Below are positions 15,913-24,439 of a stretch of 64,000 bases of DNA, piece by piece; position 1 is the stretch's first letter; every line of letters starts with the position of its first letter. The notes under the pieces were generated by a model. The model ran no database searches and was not told where the DNA came from. It saw only the letters and a list, made by a program, of their open reading frames with translations. This DNA is from Isoptericola croceus (GTDB lineage Bacteria > Actinomycetota > Actinomycetes > Actinomycetales > Cellulomonadaceae): assembly GCF_029382255.1 (NCBI RefSeq), contig NZ_JARLLG010000003.1, positions 310,001-374,000 on the forward strand, written 5' to 3'. A program made the position numbers and the translations under genes.

Positions 15913-16551
15913 TCAGCCGCCCCGGCCGACGCTGTTGTCCGGCGCCCCGTCCCCCGGCGGGAGGTCGCCGCGCTCGACCGGCCCGGACAGCGGCGGCAGC
16001 AGCGTGTCCAGCTCGTCGGCGGTGGGCACGCGCACCGACTCCAGCGCCGCGCGCAGCACCTCGGCCTCGACACCGGACCCGGACACCCGCACGAGGGCTC
16101 CGTCACGCTCGACGGCGTACTCCTGCACGTCGCCCGCCGTGCGGTGGAACATCTCGCCGTCGGTCCTGCACTCGACCGGGCCGTCCGCCGTCGAACCGCT
16201 GGTGGTGAGCACGGGCAGGTCCGCACAGGATCCGGCGGTGATCCCGCCGGCGACGGCGGAGACCATCACCGCCGCACCGGTGGAGGCGTCGGCGAGGACC
16301 GCGGAGTACCCGTCGGCGCCGTACGCCCCGCCGGCGTGCGAGATCGCGGTCAGCCCCTCCACGTCGATCGTCAGCACGTACTCGGGCACCACGCCGTAGG
16401 ACCCTGCGCGCTCCGCGACGGTCGCGGGATCGGCGGGCGTCGCGCTCGGCGAGGGGGCGGCGGTCCCCTCGCCTGTACCGGCCGGCCCCGCACAACCGGC
16501 CAGCGGCAGCACCACGATCAACCCGCACCATGCCGTTCGTCGTCGGTTCAT
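15913..16551 (-). CDS. Secreted lipoprotein of unknown function
   Basis: A 212-residue protein. MNRRRTAWCGLIVVLPLAGC is a lipoprotein signal peptide with lipobox LAGC, so Cys20 should be lipidated and the protein anchored outside the membrane. A Pro/Ser/Thr/Ala-rich linker (about 25-45) leads to a compact domain with two Cys (GSCADLP and VECRTDGE) that may form a disulphide. No enzyme motif is visible. The C-terminus is acidic and Gly/Pro-rich. GGAT and GGAG motifs lie just before the ATG. The neighbouring ectD and GNAT genes, on the same strand, give no functional link. Confidence 0.75.
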   Translation of the reverse strand: MNRRRTAWCGLIVVLPLAGCAGPAGTGEGTAAPSPSATPADPATVAERAGSYGVVPEYVLTIDVEGLTAISHAGGAYGADGYSAVLADASTGAAVMVSAVAGGITAGSCADLPVLTTSGSTADGPVECRTDGEMFHRTAGDVQEYAVERDGALVRVSGSGVEAEVLRAALESVRVPTADELDTLLPPLSGPVERGDLPPGDGAPDNSVGRGG

Positions 16552-16590
16552 GCTCCGCCATCCTGGCAGGTGGGACCCGCCAGAGCCTGT

Positions 16591-17196
16591 TCAGTCGGCG
16601 GCGAGCACGTGCCGCATCACGCACCGGGGCAGCTTCCCGCTGGTGGCAGCGGTGTCCCCGACCCGTTCGAAGCCCTCGGACTCGAAGAGCGGCACGGTGC
16701 CGACGAACGCCGCGCTCACCGGGACCCTGGCACCCGGGGCGACCTCGACGGGGAAGCCCTCGAGGACCCGTCCGCCCCGGGCCCGCGCGTGCTCGACCGC
16801 CCCGTGCAGCAGCGCGCGGGCCACCCCGCGGCGCCGGTACCCGACCCGCACCACGAAACACATGACGACCCAGGTCGTCGGCCAGTCCTCGGGTTCGCCG
16901 CGGGGCAGGACGCGCGAGCGCTGCAACGAGCCGACTGCCGACCTCGGTGCGAGCCCGACCCAACCGACGGGGGTCGTCCCGGTCCCGCCGCCGGTGTCCT
17001 CCAGGTAGGCGAGGAGCCCTGGGGGCTCGTGCGCGCACAGCTCGCGCAGGTGTTCCTCGCGCCCGTCGACCGACAGCCCGCGTGGCATGCGCCAGTGCAG
17101 GCACCAGCAGGCCTGCTCGCGCCCCCGGGGGTTGAGCAACGTCGCCACGTCGTCGAACCGGCTCGCGGTCGCGGGTTCCACCCTCACCTCGACCAT
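16591..17196 (-). CDS. GNAT-family N-acetyltransferase
   Basis: A 201-residue protein. The acetyl-CoA loop is VRVGYRRRGVARALL (V-x-x-x-x-R-R-x-G-x-A), followed by an alpha-helix HGAVEHARARGG and the C-terminal AAFVGTVPLFESEGFERVGD typical of GNAT enzymes. The N-terminal CWCLHWRMP motif is shared by a subfamily of uncharacterised bacterial acetyltransferases. The substrate is unknown. TAGTGT stands 6 nt before the ATG (plus positions 17203-17208), pointing to a leaderless transcript. Confidence 0.82.
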   Translation of the reverse strand: MVEVRVEPATASRFDDVATLLNPRGREQACWCLHWRMPRGLSVDGREEHLRELCAHEPPGLLAYLEDTGGGTGTTPVGWVGLAPRSAVGSLQRSRVLPRGEPEDWPTTWVVMCFVVRVGYRRRGVARALLHGAVEHARARGGRVLEGFPVEVAPGARVPVSAAFVGTVPLFESEGFERVGDTAATSGKLPRCVMRHVLAAD

Positions 17197-17280
17197 GTCC
17201 CGACACTACGACGGGGTGCCGACACCGACAGAGCGAGGTGTCACGCCGCAGGTGCACCGGTGGCCATCTCATGGTTGAAT

Positions 17281-17296
17281 ATAAGTCTCTACTTAT
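17281..17296. promoter_or_regulatory. Palindromic operator for the ArsR-type repressor
   Basis: ATAAGT-CTCT-ACTTAT is a perfect 6-bp inverted repeat with a 4-nt spacer, AT-rich within GC-rich surroundings. It lies 12 nt before the SRPBCC start and overlaps the likely promoter and 5' leader. ArsR-family operators have this size and shape, and an ArsR-family gene follows in the same operon, so autoregulation is likely. Confidence 0.65.
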
Positions 17297-17308
17297 GGAA
17301 GGAACATC

Positions 17309-17953
17309 ATGAGCATCATCATCGACCCTGTCGCCACGGCAGGACTGGTCGCCCGCGAGGTCCGCAGCGGCGAGCGCGGCGGCGAACCCACCCGCATCGC
17401 GGTCGCCCGGCGCAGCTACGCCGCCGAGCAGCACGACGTCTGGGACGCCGTCACCTCCGCAGAACGCCTCCCCCGCTGGTTCCTGCCCGTGGACGGCGAC
17501 CTGGCACCCGGCGGGCGCTACCAGTTCGAAGGCAACGCCGGCGGCACCATCGAGCGGTGCGAGGCCCCCGAGTCGTTCTCCGTCACGTGGGAGTTCGGTG
17601 GCGGCACGTCCTGGGTGACGGTCACGCTGCGCCCGCACGACGGTGGCACGCTCCTCGAGCTGGTCCACGAGGCGCCCGTGCAGCCCGAGTTCTGGGAGCA
17701 GTACGGGCCGGGAGCCACCGGCGTCGGCTGGGACCTCACGCTCATGGGCCTCGGCCTGCACCTCGACACCGGGGCCGGCAGCGACCCGCGCGAGGCCGAC
17801 ACCTGGAGCGTCTCGCCGGACGGCGTCGCGTTCGTCCGTGCGGCAGCCACCGCGTGGGGAGAGGCGGCCGCGGCCGACGGCGACGACCCCGAGGCCGCTC
17901 GGGCGGCGGCAGAGCGCACGATCGCCTTCTACACCACCCCGCCCGAGGCCTGA
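17309..17953 (+). CDS. SRPBCC/AHSA1-family protein
   Basis: A 214-residue START/SRPBCC-fold protein. IAVARRSYAAEQHDVWDAVTSAERLPRWFLPVDGDLAPGG is the classical Aha1-C opening, followed by GYQFEGNAGG-like strands, VTWEFGGGTSWVTVTLRPHDGGTLLELVHEAPV and the long C-terminal helix. These proteins bind hydrophobic ligands or act as cyclases; no substrate can be given. GGAAGGA lies 7 nt before the ATG. It is followed after 1 nt by an ArsR-type repressor, a pairing found repeatedly in actinobacteria. Confidence 0.82.
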   Translation: MSIIIDPVATAGLVAREVRSGERGGEPTRIAVARRSYAAEQHDVWDAVTSAERLPRWFLPVDGDLAPGGRYQFEGNAGGTIERCEAPESFSVTWEFGGGTSWVTVTLRPHDGGTLLELVHEAPVQPEFWEQYGPGATGVGWDLTLMGLGLHLDTGAGSDPREADTWSVSPDGVAFVRAAATAWGEAAAADGDDPEAARAAAERTIAFYTTPPEA

Positions 17954-17954
17954 G

Positions 17955-18413
17955 GTGACCGGACCGGACGGGGCGGCCGCCGAGGCGCTCGCCGCGCTCG
18001 GCGACCCGGTACGGCGGAGGCTGCTGGAGCTCGTGCACCGCGCGGGCGAGCAGCCCGCCGGCGCCCTGGTCGCGACCCTGCAGTCCGAACGGGACATCTC
18101 GCAGCCGGCGGTCTCCCAGCACCTGCGGGTGCTGCGTGAGGCGCGCCTGGTGCAGGTGCACGCCGAGGGGACCCGGCGCCTGTACACCGTCGACCCCGCC
18201 GGGATCGACGCCGCCCGGAGCTGGCTCGCCACGTTCGCCGACCCGTTCTCCCAGCCCTTGGACGCCCTGGCCACCGAGCTGGTCCGCGGTCGCCGCGACC
18301 GCCGTCGTGCCGCCGCGCAGCACGCTACGCAGGACGCCGCGGTCAGCGGAAGTCCCGCGACCGGGTCGCCACCGGCAGCCGCAGGGCGGCGAGGTGCTCG
18401 GCGAGCAGGTTGA
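17955..18413 (+). CDS. ArsR/SmtB-family transcriptional repressor
   Basis: A 152-residue winged-helix regulator. LAALGDPVRRRLLELVHRAG is the first helix pair, ISQPAVSQHLRVLREARLVQVHAEGTRRLYTVD is the recognition helix and wing, and the DPAGIDAARSWLATF tail is typical of the SRPBCC-partner subgroup. No metal-binding ELCVCDL-type motif is present, so it probably senses something else. The GTG start is 1 nt after the SRPBCC stop. Its Ala/Arg-rich 3' end overlaps the 3' end of the convergent dnaE2 by 71 bp. It likely binds the palindrome at 17281-17296. Confidence 0.82.
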   Translation: MTGPDGAAAEALAALGDPVRRRLLELVHRAGEQPAGALVATLQSERDISQPAVSQHLRVLREARLVQVHAEGTRRLYTVDPAGIDAARSWLATFADPFSQPLDALATELVRGRRDRRRAAAQHATQDAAVSGSPATGSPPAAAGRRGARRAG

Positions 18414-21400
18414 CCGCGCCGTCGGCCCGCTCCACCCGACCGCGCACGACCAGCGCGGGAGCGCCACGCGCCACCGTGCGGAACCGCCGCCACAGGCCGG
18501 GCGTGCAGATGACGTTGAGCAGCCCTGTCTCGTCCTCCAGGGACAGGAACGTGACCCCGCCCGCGGTGCCGGGACGCTGCCGGTGCGTGACGACGCCGCC
18601 GACGGCGACCCGGCGCCCCGGCTCGGTCGTCGTCGCCTGCTCCACCGTCAGCACACCCTGGCGGTCCAGCCCGGCCCGCACGTGCTCCAGCGGGGAGGTG
18701 GAACCCGGGGTGACCCCGGTGGCCCAGGCGTCCGCGACGTCGATCTCGAGGGGACTCATGCCCGGCAGCGGCGGTGCCTCGACCCCGGCGACCACCCCGT
18801 CCAGGGTGTCCGGCCCCTCCTGACCGAGCGCGCCGGCCGCCCACAGCCCTTCCCGTCGCGTCACGCCCAACGACTCCAGCGCACCGGCGGTCGCGAGCGC
18901 CTCCAGCCGGGTGGTCGACAGGTCGACGCGGCGCACGAGGTCGCGCAGGTCGCGGAACGGCCCGCGCGCGCGACGCTCGGCCACCACCTGCTCCGCCACC
19001 TGGGTGCCGAGCCCCCGCACCGCCGACAGCCCGATCCGCACGGCCAGGCGCGGATCGACGTCGACCATGCCCTCAGCACCCGTCGTCGGCCCCGGACGGT
19101 CTTCCACGGCGTGGTCGGCCTCCGCGACGGCATGGTCGGCCTCGACGCACGCCAGTGCCCGGGAGGTGTTCACGTCCGGGCGCAGCACCCTCACCCCGTG
19201 CCGGCGAGCATCGGCGGTCAGGGACTGCGGGGAGTAGAAGCCCATCGGCTGCGCCGCCAGCAGTCCCGCGTAGAACGCCGCGGGGTGATGGACCTTCAGC
19301 CAGGCGGAGGCGTACACCAGGTAGGCGAAGGAGTAGGCGTGCGACTCCGGGAACCCGAAGTCCGCGAACGCCTTGAGCTTGTCGTAGATCTCCTCGCGCG
19401 CGTCCGGCGGGACACCACGCTCTGCCATCCCCGCGAACAGCCGCTCCCGCAGCGCCTCCATGCGCTCGGCCGACCGCTTGGACCCCATCGCCCGCCGCAG
19501 CTGGTCCGACTCGGCCGGGCTGAACCCGGCGACGTCGATCGCCATCTGCATGAGCTGCTCCTGGAACAGCGGCACCCCCAGGGTGCGCTTCAGCGACGGC
19601 TCCAGCAGCGGGTGCAGGTAGGTCACCTTCTCCCGGCCGCGAGACCGCTCGATGTACGGGTGCACCGAGTTGCCCTGGATGGGGCCGGGGCGGATGAGCG
19701 CGACCTCCACGACGATGTCGTAGAAGCAGCGCGGCCGCAGCCGCGGCAGCGTCGCCATCTGGGCACGGGACTCCACCTGGAACAGCCCGACGGTGTCCGC
19801 GGCGCACAACAGGTCGTACACGCCCGGGTCCTCCGGCGGCAGGGTGTGCAGCGCGAGGCGCCGGCCCGTGTGCTCGTGGACGGACTCGAAGGCGTACCGG
19901 ATCGCCGTGAGCATCCCGAGCCCCAGCAGGTCGAACTTCACCAGCCCGGCGTCGGCGCAGTCCTCCTTGTCCCACTGCAGCACCGTGCGGCCTTCCATCC
20001 GGGCCCACTCCACGGGGCAGACCTCGATGACGGGGCGGTCGCACATGACCATGCCGCCCGAGTGGATGCCCAGGTGCCGCGGCAGCCGCAGGAACCGGTC
20101 GGCCAGGTCCAGCACCGGTGCGGGGATCTCGCCCTCCTCCGCGGCCGACGGCGGCACCTGCGCGGGCACGACGTCGTGCGGGTCGTCGGCCCGTCGCGCC
20201 GCGCCGGCGTCGACGGCCAGCGGGTCGACGACCCTGCCTGTCCCGTGATGCCCCCACTGGGCGGCCACCCGGGCCTTCTTCTCCTGCCGCCGTGTGACCG
20301 GCGCGCCACCGGTCGCCCGGGCGTCCCTGGCCTTGGCGTCCGCGGCCGGGCTGGTCGGGTCGTGCCCGCGCAGGGACCCCCACCGCTCGATCGACTTGGA
20401 CCATGCGTCCTGCTGCCCGACGTCGTGGCCGAGCGCCCGGGCGGCGTCCCGCACCGCCGAGCGGGGCCGGTAGGAGATGACGTTGGCGACCTGCGCGGCG
20501 TGCGTGCGCCCGAACCGCGAGTAGACGTGCTGGATGACCTCCTCGCGCCGCACCGACTCGATGTCGATGTCGATGTCCGGCGGCCCGTCCCGCTCGGGCG
20601 CGAGGAACCGTTCGAACAGCAGCCCGTGGCGCACGGCGTCGACGGCGGTGATCCCGAGCGCGTAGCAGACGGCGGAGTTGGCTGCGCTCCCCCGGCCCTG
20701 GCACAGGATGCCCCGGCTGCGGCAGAACTCGACCAGGTCGTAGACGACGAGGAAGTAGCCAGGAAAGCCCAGGTCTGCGATGACGCGCAGCTCGTGGTCG
20801 ACCTGCGCCCACGCTCCCGGGACCCGCTCGGCCTCTCTCGTGCCGTAGCGTTCCGTGGCACCGCGGCGCACCAGCTCGCGCAGCCAGCTGGCCTCGTCGT
20901 GACCGTCCGGCACCGGGTAGGGCGGCAGGTTCGGCGCGACGAGGTGCAGGTCGAACGCGCACTCGGCCGCCAGCCCGGCCGCGGTACGCACCGCCTGCGG
21001 GTGCCGGGCGTGCAGACGCAGCATCTCGGCGGCCGACCGCAGGTGCGCCGTCGGACCGCCCGGCAGCCACCCGTCCATGCCGTCCAGCGAGGACCGGGCG
21101 CGCACGGCCGCCAGCGCCCCGGCCAGGTCGGCGTCCCGCGGGCGGGCGTAGTGGGCGTTCGTCGTCGCGACCAGGGGCAGGCCGGCGTCGGCCGCGAGGG
21201 CGGCGAGCGCGGCGTGCCGATCGGCGTCGCGCGGGTCTCCGGTGGCGGTGACCTCCACGGCGACGTTGTCCCGGCCGAAGGCCGCGACGAGCCGGTCGAG
21301 CTCTGCCCGGGCGGCCTGCGGACCGGGCGGGCCGCCGTCCGTGGCCACCTCCTCCAGGGCGCGGCGCACGGCGCCCTTGCGGCATCCCGTCAGCACCAGC

Positions 21401-21822
21401 CACTGCCCGTCCGCCTGCGCCCCGAGCTCGTCGAGGCAGTAGCGCGCCTTGCCCTTGACCCCGGCGTCGAGGTGGGCCGTCGCGATCGCCCGGGACAGGT
21501 TCCGGTAGCCGTCCGCGCCCCGGGCCAGGACGAGCAGGTGGGTCGCCCGCGGGTCCGGCACGCCGGTGGGCGGGTCGAGCACCGGCGCGCCGCCGGGGAC
21601 CGGGGCCTCCAGGTGGAGCTCGGCGCCGAAGACCGTGGGCAGGCCGACCTTCCGCGCCGCCTCGGCGAACCGCACGACGCCGTAGAACCCGTCATGGTCG
21701 GTCAGGGCGAGCGCCTCCAGGCCCAGGCGGGCGCCCTCGGCCGCCAGCTCCTCGGGGTGGGAGGCGCCGTCGAGGAAGCTGAACGCCGAGTGGGCGTGCA
21801 GCTCCGCGTACCGCTCAGTCAT
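18343..21822 (-). CDS. dnaE2: Error-prone DNA polymerase III alpha subunit
   Basis: A 1159-residue C-family polymerase (ImuC) used in damage-induced mutagenesis with ImuA'/ImuB. The PHP domain opens with YAELHAHSAFSFLDGASHPEE and TDHDGFYGVVRFAEAA. The catalytic acidic triad region is DGPPDIDIDIES, followed by LPRHLGIHSGGMVM and the SHAYSFAYLVYASAWLK finger. The tail keeps an OB-fold (LLNVICTPGLWRRF). The ATG at 21820-21822 has GGAGG 6 nt before it and overlaps the imuB end by 8 nt; the frame is open 9 codons further. Compared with typical relatives there is a charged insertion of about 85 residues (about 20125-20390). Transcription is probably from the SOS promoter at 24284. Confidence 0.93.
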   Translation of the reverse strand: MTERYAELHAHSAFSFLDGASHPEELAAEGARLGLEALALTDHDGFYGVVRFAEAARKVGLPTVFGAELHLEAPVPGGAPVLDPPTGVPDPRATHLLVLARGADGYRNLSRAIATAHLDAGVKGKARYCLDELGAQADGQWLVLTGCRKGAVRRALEEVATDGGPPGPQAARAELDRLVAAFGRDNVAVEVTATGDPRDADRHAALAALAADAGLPLVATTNAHYARPRDADLAGALAAVRARSSLDGMDGWLPGGPTAHLRSAAEMLRLHARHPQAVRTAAGLAAECAFDLHLVAPNLPPYPVPDGHDEASWLRELVRRGATERYGTREAERVPGAWAQVDHELRVIADLGFPGYFLVVYDLVEFCRSRGILCQGRGSAANSAVCYALGITAVDAVRHGLLFERFLAPERDGPPDIDIDIESVRREEVIQHVYSRFGRTHAAQVANVISYRPRSAVRDAARALGHDVGQQDAWSKSIERWGSLRGHDPTSPAADAKARDARATGGAPVTRRQEKKARVAAQWGHHGTGRVVDPLAVDAGAARRADDPHDVVPAQVPPSAAEEGEIPAPVLDLADRFLRLPRHLGIHSGGMVMCDRPVIEVCPVEWARMEGRTVLQWDKEDCADAGLVKFDLLGLGMLTAIRYAFESVHEHTGRRLALHTLPPEDPGVYDLLCAADTVGLFQVESRAQMATLPRLRPRCFYDIVVEVALIRPGPIQGNSVHPYIERSRGREKVTYLHPLLEPSLKRTLGVPLFQEQLMQMAIDVAGFSPAESDQLRRAMGSKRSAERMEALRERLFAGMAERGVPPDAREEIYDKLKAFADFGFPESHAYSFAYLVYASAWLKVHHPAAFYAGLLAAQPMGFYSPQSLTADARRHGVRVLRPDVNTSRALACVEADHAVAEADHAVEDRPGPTTGAEGMVDVDPRLAVRIGLSAVRGLGTQVAEQVVAERRARGPFRDLRDLVRRVDLSTTRLEALATAGALESLGVTRREGLWAAGALGQEGPDTLDGVVAGVEAPPLPGMSPLEIDVADAWATGVTPGSTSPLEHVRAGLDRQGVLTVEQATTTEPGRRVAVGGVVTHRQRPGTAGGVTFLSLEDETGLLNVICTPGLWRRFRTVARGAPALVVRGRVERADGAVNLLAEHLAALRLPVATRSRDFR

Positions 21823-23449
21823 AGAGAGCCTCCACCTGCCACGTGCCACCCCGCTGGGCCAGCAGCAGCCCGCGGCCGTCGTCGAGCACGACCTGCAGGT
21901 AGACGCGGCGGCGGCCGCCGTCCGGCGCCCACCATCGCTCCGCCAGGGGCCACGGGCCGGCCCAGCCGACGACCTCGTGCTCCTGCGTCAGGTCCTCGGT
22001 GTCCCAGCGCACGCGGGCGGGGTCGCCGCTCGCGGCGAGCCGGGCGTCGACGACGACGGCGCCCCCCGCACCGTCGAGCACGCAGGCGGGCACGGGGTCG
22101 GGCAGCAGGACGGCTGGCGCAGGGCTCGGCAGGGCGCCGGGCCACGGCAGGTCGGGGTCGCGCTCGAGCGCCGCCTCCTCCCCGAAGGGCACGAGCTGGA
22201 CGCGGCTGCGGGCGTCACGCCCGCCCTGCAGGCGCACGGTGAGCACGGCCTGGGCCCCGAGGAGGCCCTGCACGCGCCCCAGTGCCTGGCGGGCGCGGGC
22301 GTCCTCGCCGGCGTCGGTGCCCCACAGGCGCGGCTGGTGGGTCCCGGCCGGCGCGACGTCCTCGGCCGCGAGCGCCAGGTGCACCAGCGGTGCGACCTGC
22401 GGCGTGCCCTCGGTGCCGGTCCGGCGCAGCGCCGAGGCCGTGAGCCAGCCCTCGAGCTGCCAGCGCACCCGGTCGGTGATGCGTGCGGCGCTGAGCCCGC
22501 CGGTCGCGGCGGCATCGGTGCGCCACAGCCGTTCGAGCTCGCCCGCGGTGGTGCGTGCGGTGATGCGGAGCCGTCCGCAGGACAGGCCGCGGTCCGTCAG
22601 GAGCGTGTGCAGCTCGGTGGCCAGGCGTCGTGCGGCGAAGGCGGCGACGTCGACCCGCTCGGCGGGCGGGTCGAGCTCGGTCTCGACGGCCAGGTCCGCC
22701 TCGATGCGACGGCGGGCGGGCGGGCGCTCGTCCTCACCGCGCGCCAGCCGGTGGGCCCAGGTCCCCAGGTCGCCGAAGCGGCCGGCCACGCTCGCGGCGG
22801 GCAGTGCGGCGAGGTCGCCGAGCGTGTGCAGCCCGAGTCGCCACCACAGCCCCGCCGCCTCCCGCACCGCAGCGACGGCGCCGGCCTCGCAGACGGCGTG
22901 CACGAGCTCGCCCACCGGACGGGTGGCGAGGTAGTCCGCCGACTCCCCCGCCGGCACGACGGCGTCGGCCCGGGCGGCGAGGACGGCGGCGAGGAGGCAG
23001 TCGGCCACCCCGACCTGGCACTCGTGGCCGGTGCGCGCGGCGACGGCGGCCTCGAGGGCCTCGGCGAGCGCCCGCTCGGAGCCGTGGTAGCGCGCGGCGC
23101 CGTCCGCGGGCAGCAGCAGCAGACCGGGACGGGCGACCTCGAGCCCGGCCACCACCGTCTCGGCGGCCTGGGCCACCGGTTCGAAGGCGCGGACGTCGCG
23201 GGCGTCGTCGACCTCGAGCAGCTCCAGGTCGGGGCAACGTTCCTGGGCCTGACGACGACGCATGCCTCGGCGCACCCCGGCGGCGCGCGCGACGGCGGAG
23301 GTCGCCACGACGCTGCGCCCCGCGGTCGCGCCGCCGCTCGACCGAGCACCGAGGACGGCGGCCGGCACGTGGGCGTCGATCCCGGCGGCCGTCAGCGCCG
23401 CCACGACCGGCCAGTCCGGCACCCAGAGCACCGCCGTGCGGGTGGTCAT
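21815..23449 (-). CDS. imuB: ImuB, catalytically inactive Y-family polymerase of the mutasome
   Basis: A 544-residue Y-family-like protein. TAVLWVPDWPVVAAL replaces the DMDAFFA active-site strand. ARAAGVRRGMRRRQAQERCPDLELL is the palm signature of ImuB, and LLLPADGAARYHGSERALAEAL stands where active polymerases carry SIDE, so the catalytic acids are missing. ImuB acts as a hub that bridges the beta-clamp, ImuA' and DnaE2. The ATG at 23447-23449 overlaps the imuA' stop (ATGA). The apparent frame is 62 codons longer, but that part is antisense-like and would overlap imuA' deeply. Its stop overlaps the dnaE2 start. Confidence 0.9.
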   Translation of the reverse strand: MTTRTAVLWVPDWPVVAALTAAGIDAHVPAAVLGARSSGGATAGRSVVATSAVARAAGVRRGMRRRQAQERCPDLELLEVDDARDVRAFEPVAQAAETVVAGLEVARPGLLLLPADGAARYHGSERALAEALEAAVAARTGHECQVGVADCLLAAVLAARADAVVPAGESADYLATRPVGELVHAVCEAGAVAAVREAAGLWWRLGLHTLGDLAALPAASVAGRFGDLGTWAHRLARGEDERPPARRRIEADLAVETELDPPAERVDVAAFAARRLATELHTLLTDRGLSCGRLRITARTTAGELERLWRTDAAATGGLSAARITDRVRWQLEGWLTASALRRTGTEGTPQVAPLVHLALAAEDVAPAGTHQPRLWGTDAGEDARARQALGRVQGLLGAQAVLTVRLQGGRDARSRVQLVPFGEEAALERDPDLPWPGALPSPAPAVLLPDPVPACVLDGAGGAVVVDARLAASGDPARVRWDTEDLTQEHEVVGWAGPWPLAERWWAPDGGRRRVYLQVVLDDGRGLLLAQRGGTWQVEALYD

Positions 23450-24240
23450 GCGACCCTCAGCCGACGTTCGCGGGGGGCGACGGGCCCGGTGGGCACGGGG
23501 GTCGGCGGGACCTCTCCGCAGACCGGCACCTCGACGTCGATCTCCACGGGCCGTGCCGCGGAACCTCGCCCGGTGCGCAGCACCGACAGGGTGCGTCGTC
23601 GCAGCCACCCGGCCCCGGCGTCGGCACCGGCCCATGCCCCGCCCCGGGCGTCGAGCACGACGTGCGCCCCGGGCCAGTGCCCGGTGGCCACCAGGACGGC
23701 GCCGCGCTGCCGGGTACGAGCGGCGAGCCGGCGCCGGTCGGCGGGCAGCAGGGCGGCCTGCGGGCCGACGACGACCACGTCCATGCCGTCGAGCAGCGCG
23801 GCGAGCACGGCCGGTGAGTCCGGGCCGGGATCGGGGACGACGGCGGTGCGCTCGAGCGAGATCCCGGCGTCGGCGGCGGCGAGCATCCCGACGGCGGGGG
23901 CCCCGACGAACGCCACCCAGGCGCCGTCGCGCGAGGTGGTGGCGAGCAGACCGAGCAGCAGGCTGGTGGAGCCCTGCACGGTGAGCACGCCGCCGCTCGG
24001 CAGCCCTCCGCCGGGTAGCAGCGCGGCGAGCGCAGGGTGGACCGGGCGGGCCGGGGTGATGCCGCCATCCGGTTCCGGGACCGGCGCGGGCGGCCTGCTC
24101 GCCTGCTGGACGGGGCGGGTGCTCCCCTGTTCGGCGGCTCGCAACGCGGCCAGTGCCCGCGAGTGCCGGTCGTCGTGAGGAACCCCGTGGCCCGCGAGAC
24201 CGGGACCCATCACGGGGCGGACCTCGGGGACGACGCTCAT
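23446..24240 (-). CDS. imuA': ImuA', RecA/SulA-like mutasome accessory protein
   Basis: A 264-residue RecA-fold protein and the first gene of the SOS mutasome operon. ALAALLPGGGLPSGGVLTVQGSTSLLLGLL corresponds to the ImuA P-loop region with a degenerate Walker A. LLDGMDVVVVGPQAALLPADRRRLAARTRQRGAVLV is the conserved core, and the C-terminal part is Pro-rich (PPTPVPTGPVAP) with RRLRVA at the end. ImuA' interacts with ImuB and is needed for DnaE2-dependent mutagenesis in mycobacteria. The ATG at 24238-24240 has GGGAGGGAGG just upstream. Starts further 5' would read through the LexA box and are unlikely. Confidence 0.85.
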   Translation of the reverse strand: MSVVPEVRPVMGPGLAGHGVPHDDRHSRALAALRAAEQGSTRPVQQASRPPAPVPEPDGGITPARPVHPALAALLPGGGLPSGGVLTVQGSTSLLLGLLATTSRDGAWVAFVGAPAVGMLAAADAGISLERTAVVPDPGPDSPAVLAALLDGMDVVVVGPQAALLPADRRRLAARTRQRGAVLVATGHWPGAHVVLDARGGAWAGADAGAGWLRRRTLSVLRTGRGSAARPVEIDVEVPVCGEVPPTPVPTGPVAPRERRLRVA

Positions 24241-24283
24241 GCGGCCTCCCTCCCGGCGGTCGAGCAGTCGGTCGGACCGCTGT

Positions 24284-24311
24284 TCGAACGTGCGTTCGAA
24301 CATGGGTTCAG
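24284..24311 (-). promoter_or_regulatory. LexA (SOS) box, with a second overlapping half-match
   Basis: TCGAACGTGCGTTCGA at 24284-24299 is a perfect match to the actinobacterial SOS box TCGAAC-N4-GTTCGA. It ends 43 bp before the imuA' start. TCGAACATGGGTTCAG at 24296-24311 is a second, weaker copy overlapping the first. LexA should repress the imuA'-imuB-dnaE2 operon until DNA damage. Confidence 0.9.
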
Positions 24312-24439
24312 TACACGCCCGCTCGGGACCGGTGTCAACCGCGCTGGTCATGACCCGCAACAGCTAGGCCGCTATCGAGTCCACACCGCCTGCTGGCCGC
24401 CGACGAGCACCCCTGGCCGTGCCCCGCCAACGCCCGAGC

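Noticed and set aside
18136-22242. A 1368-codon plus-strand open frame opposite dnaE2/imuB
   Set aside because: It is antisense to two clear polymerase genes. Its translation is low-complexity Arg/Gly/Pro/His with no domain, as expected from GC-rich codon mirroring.
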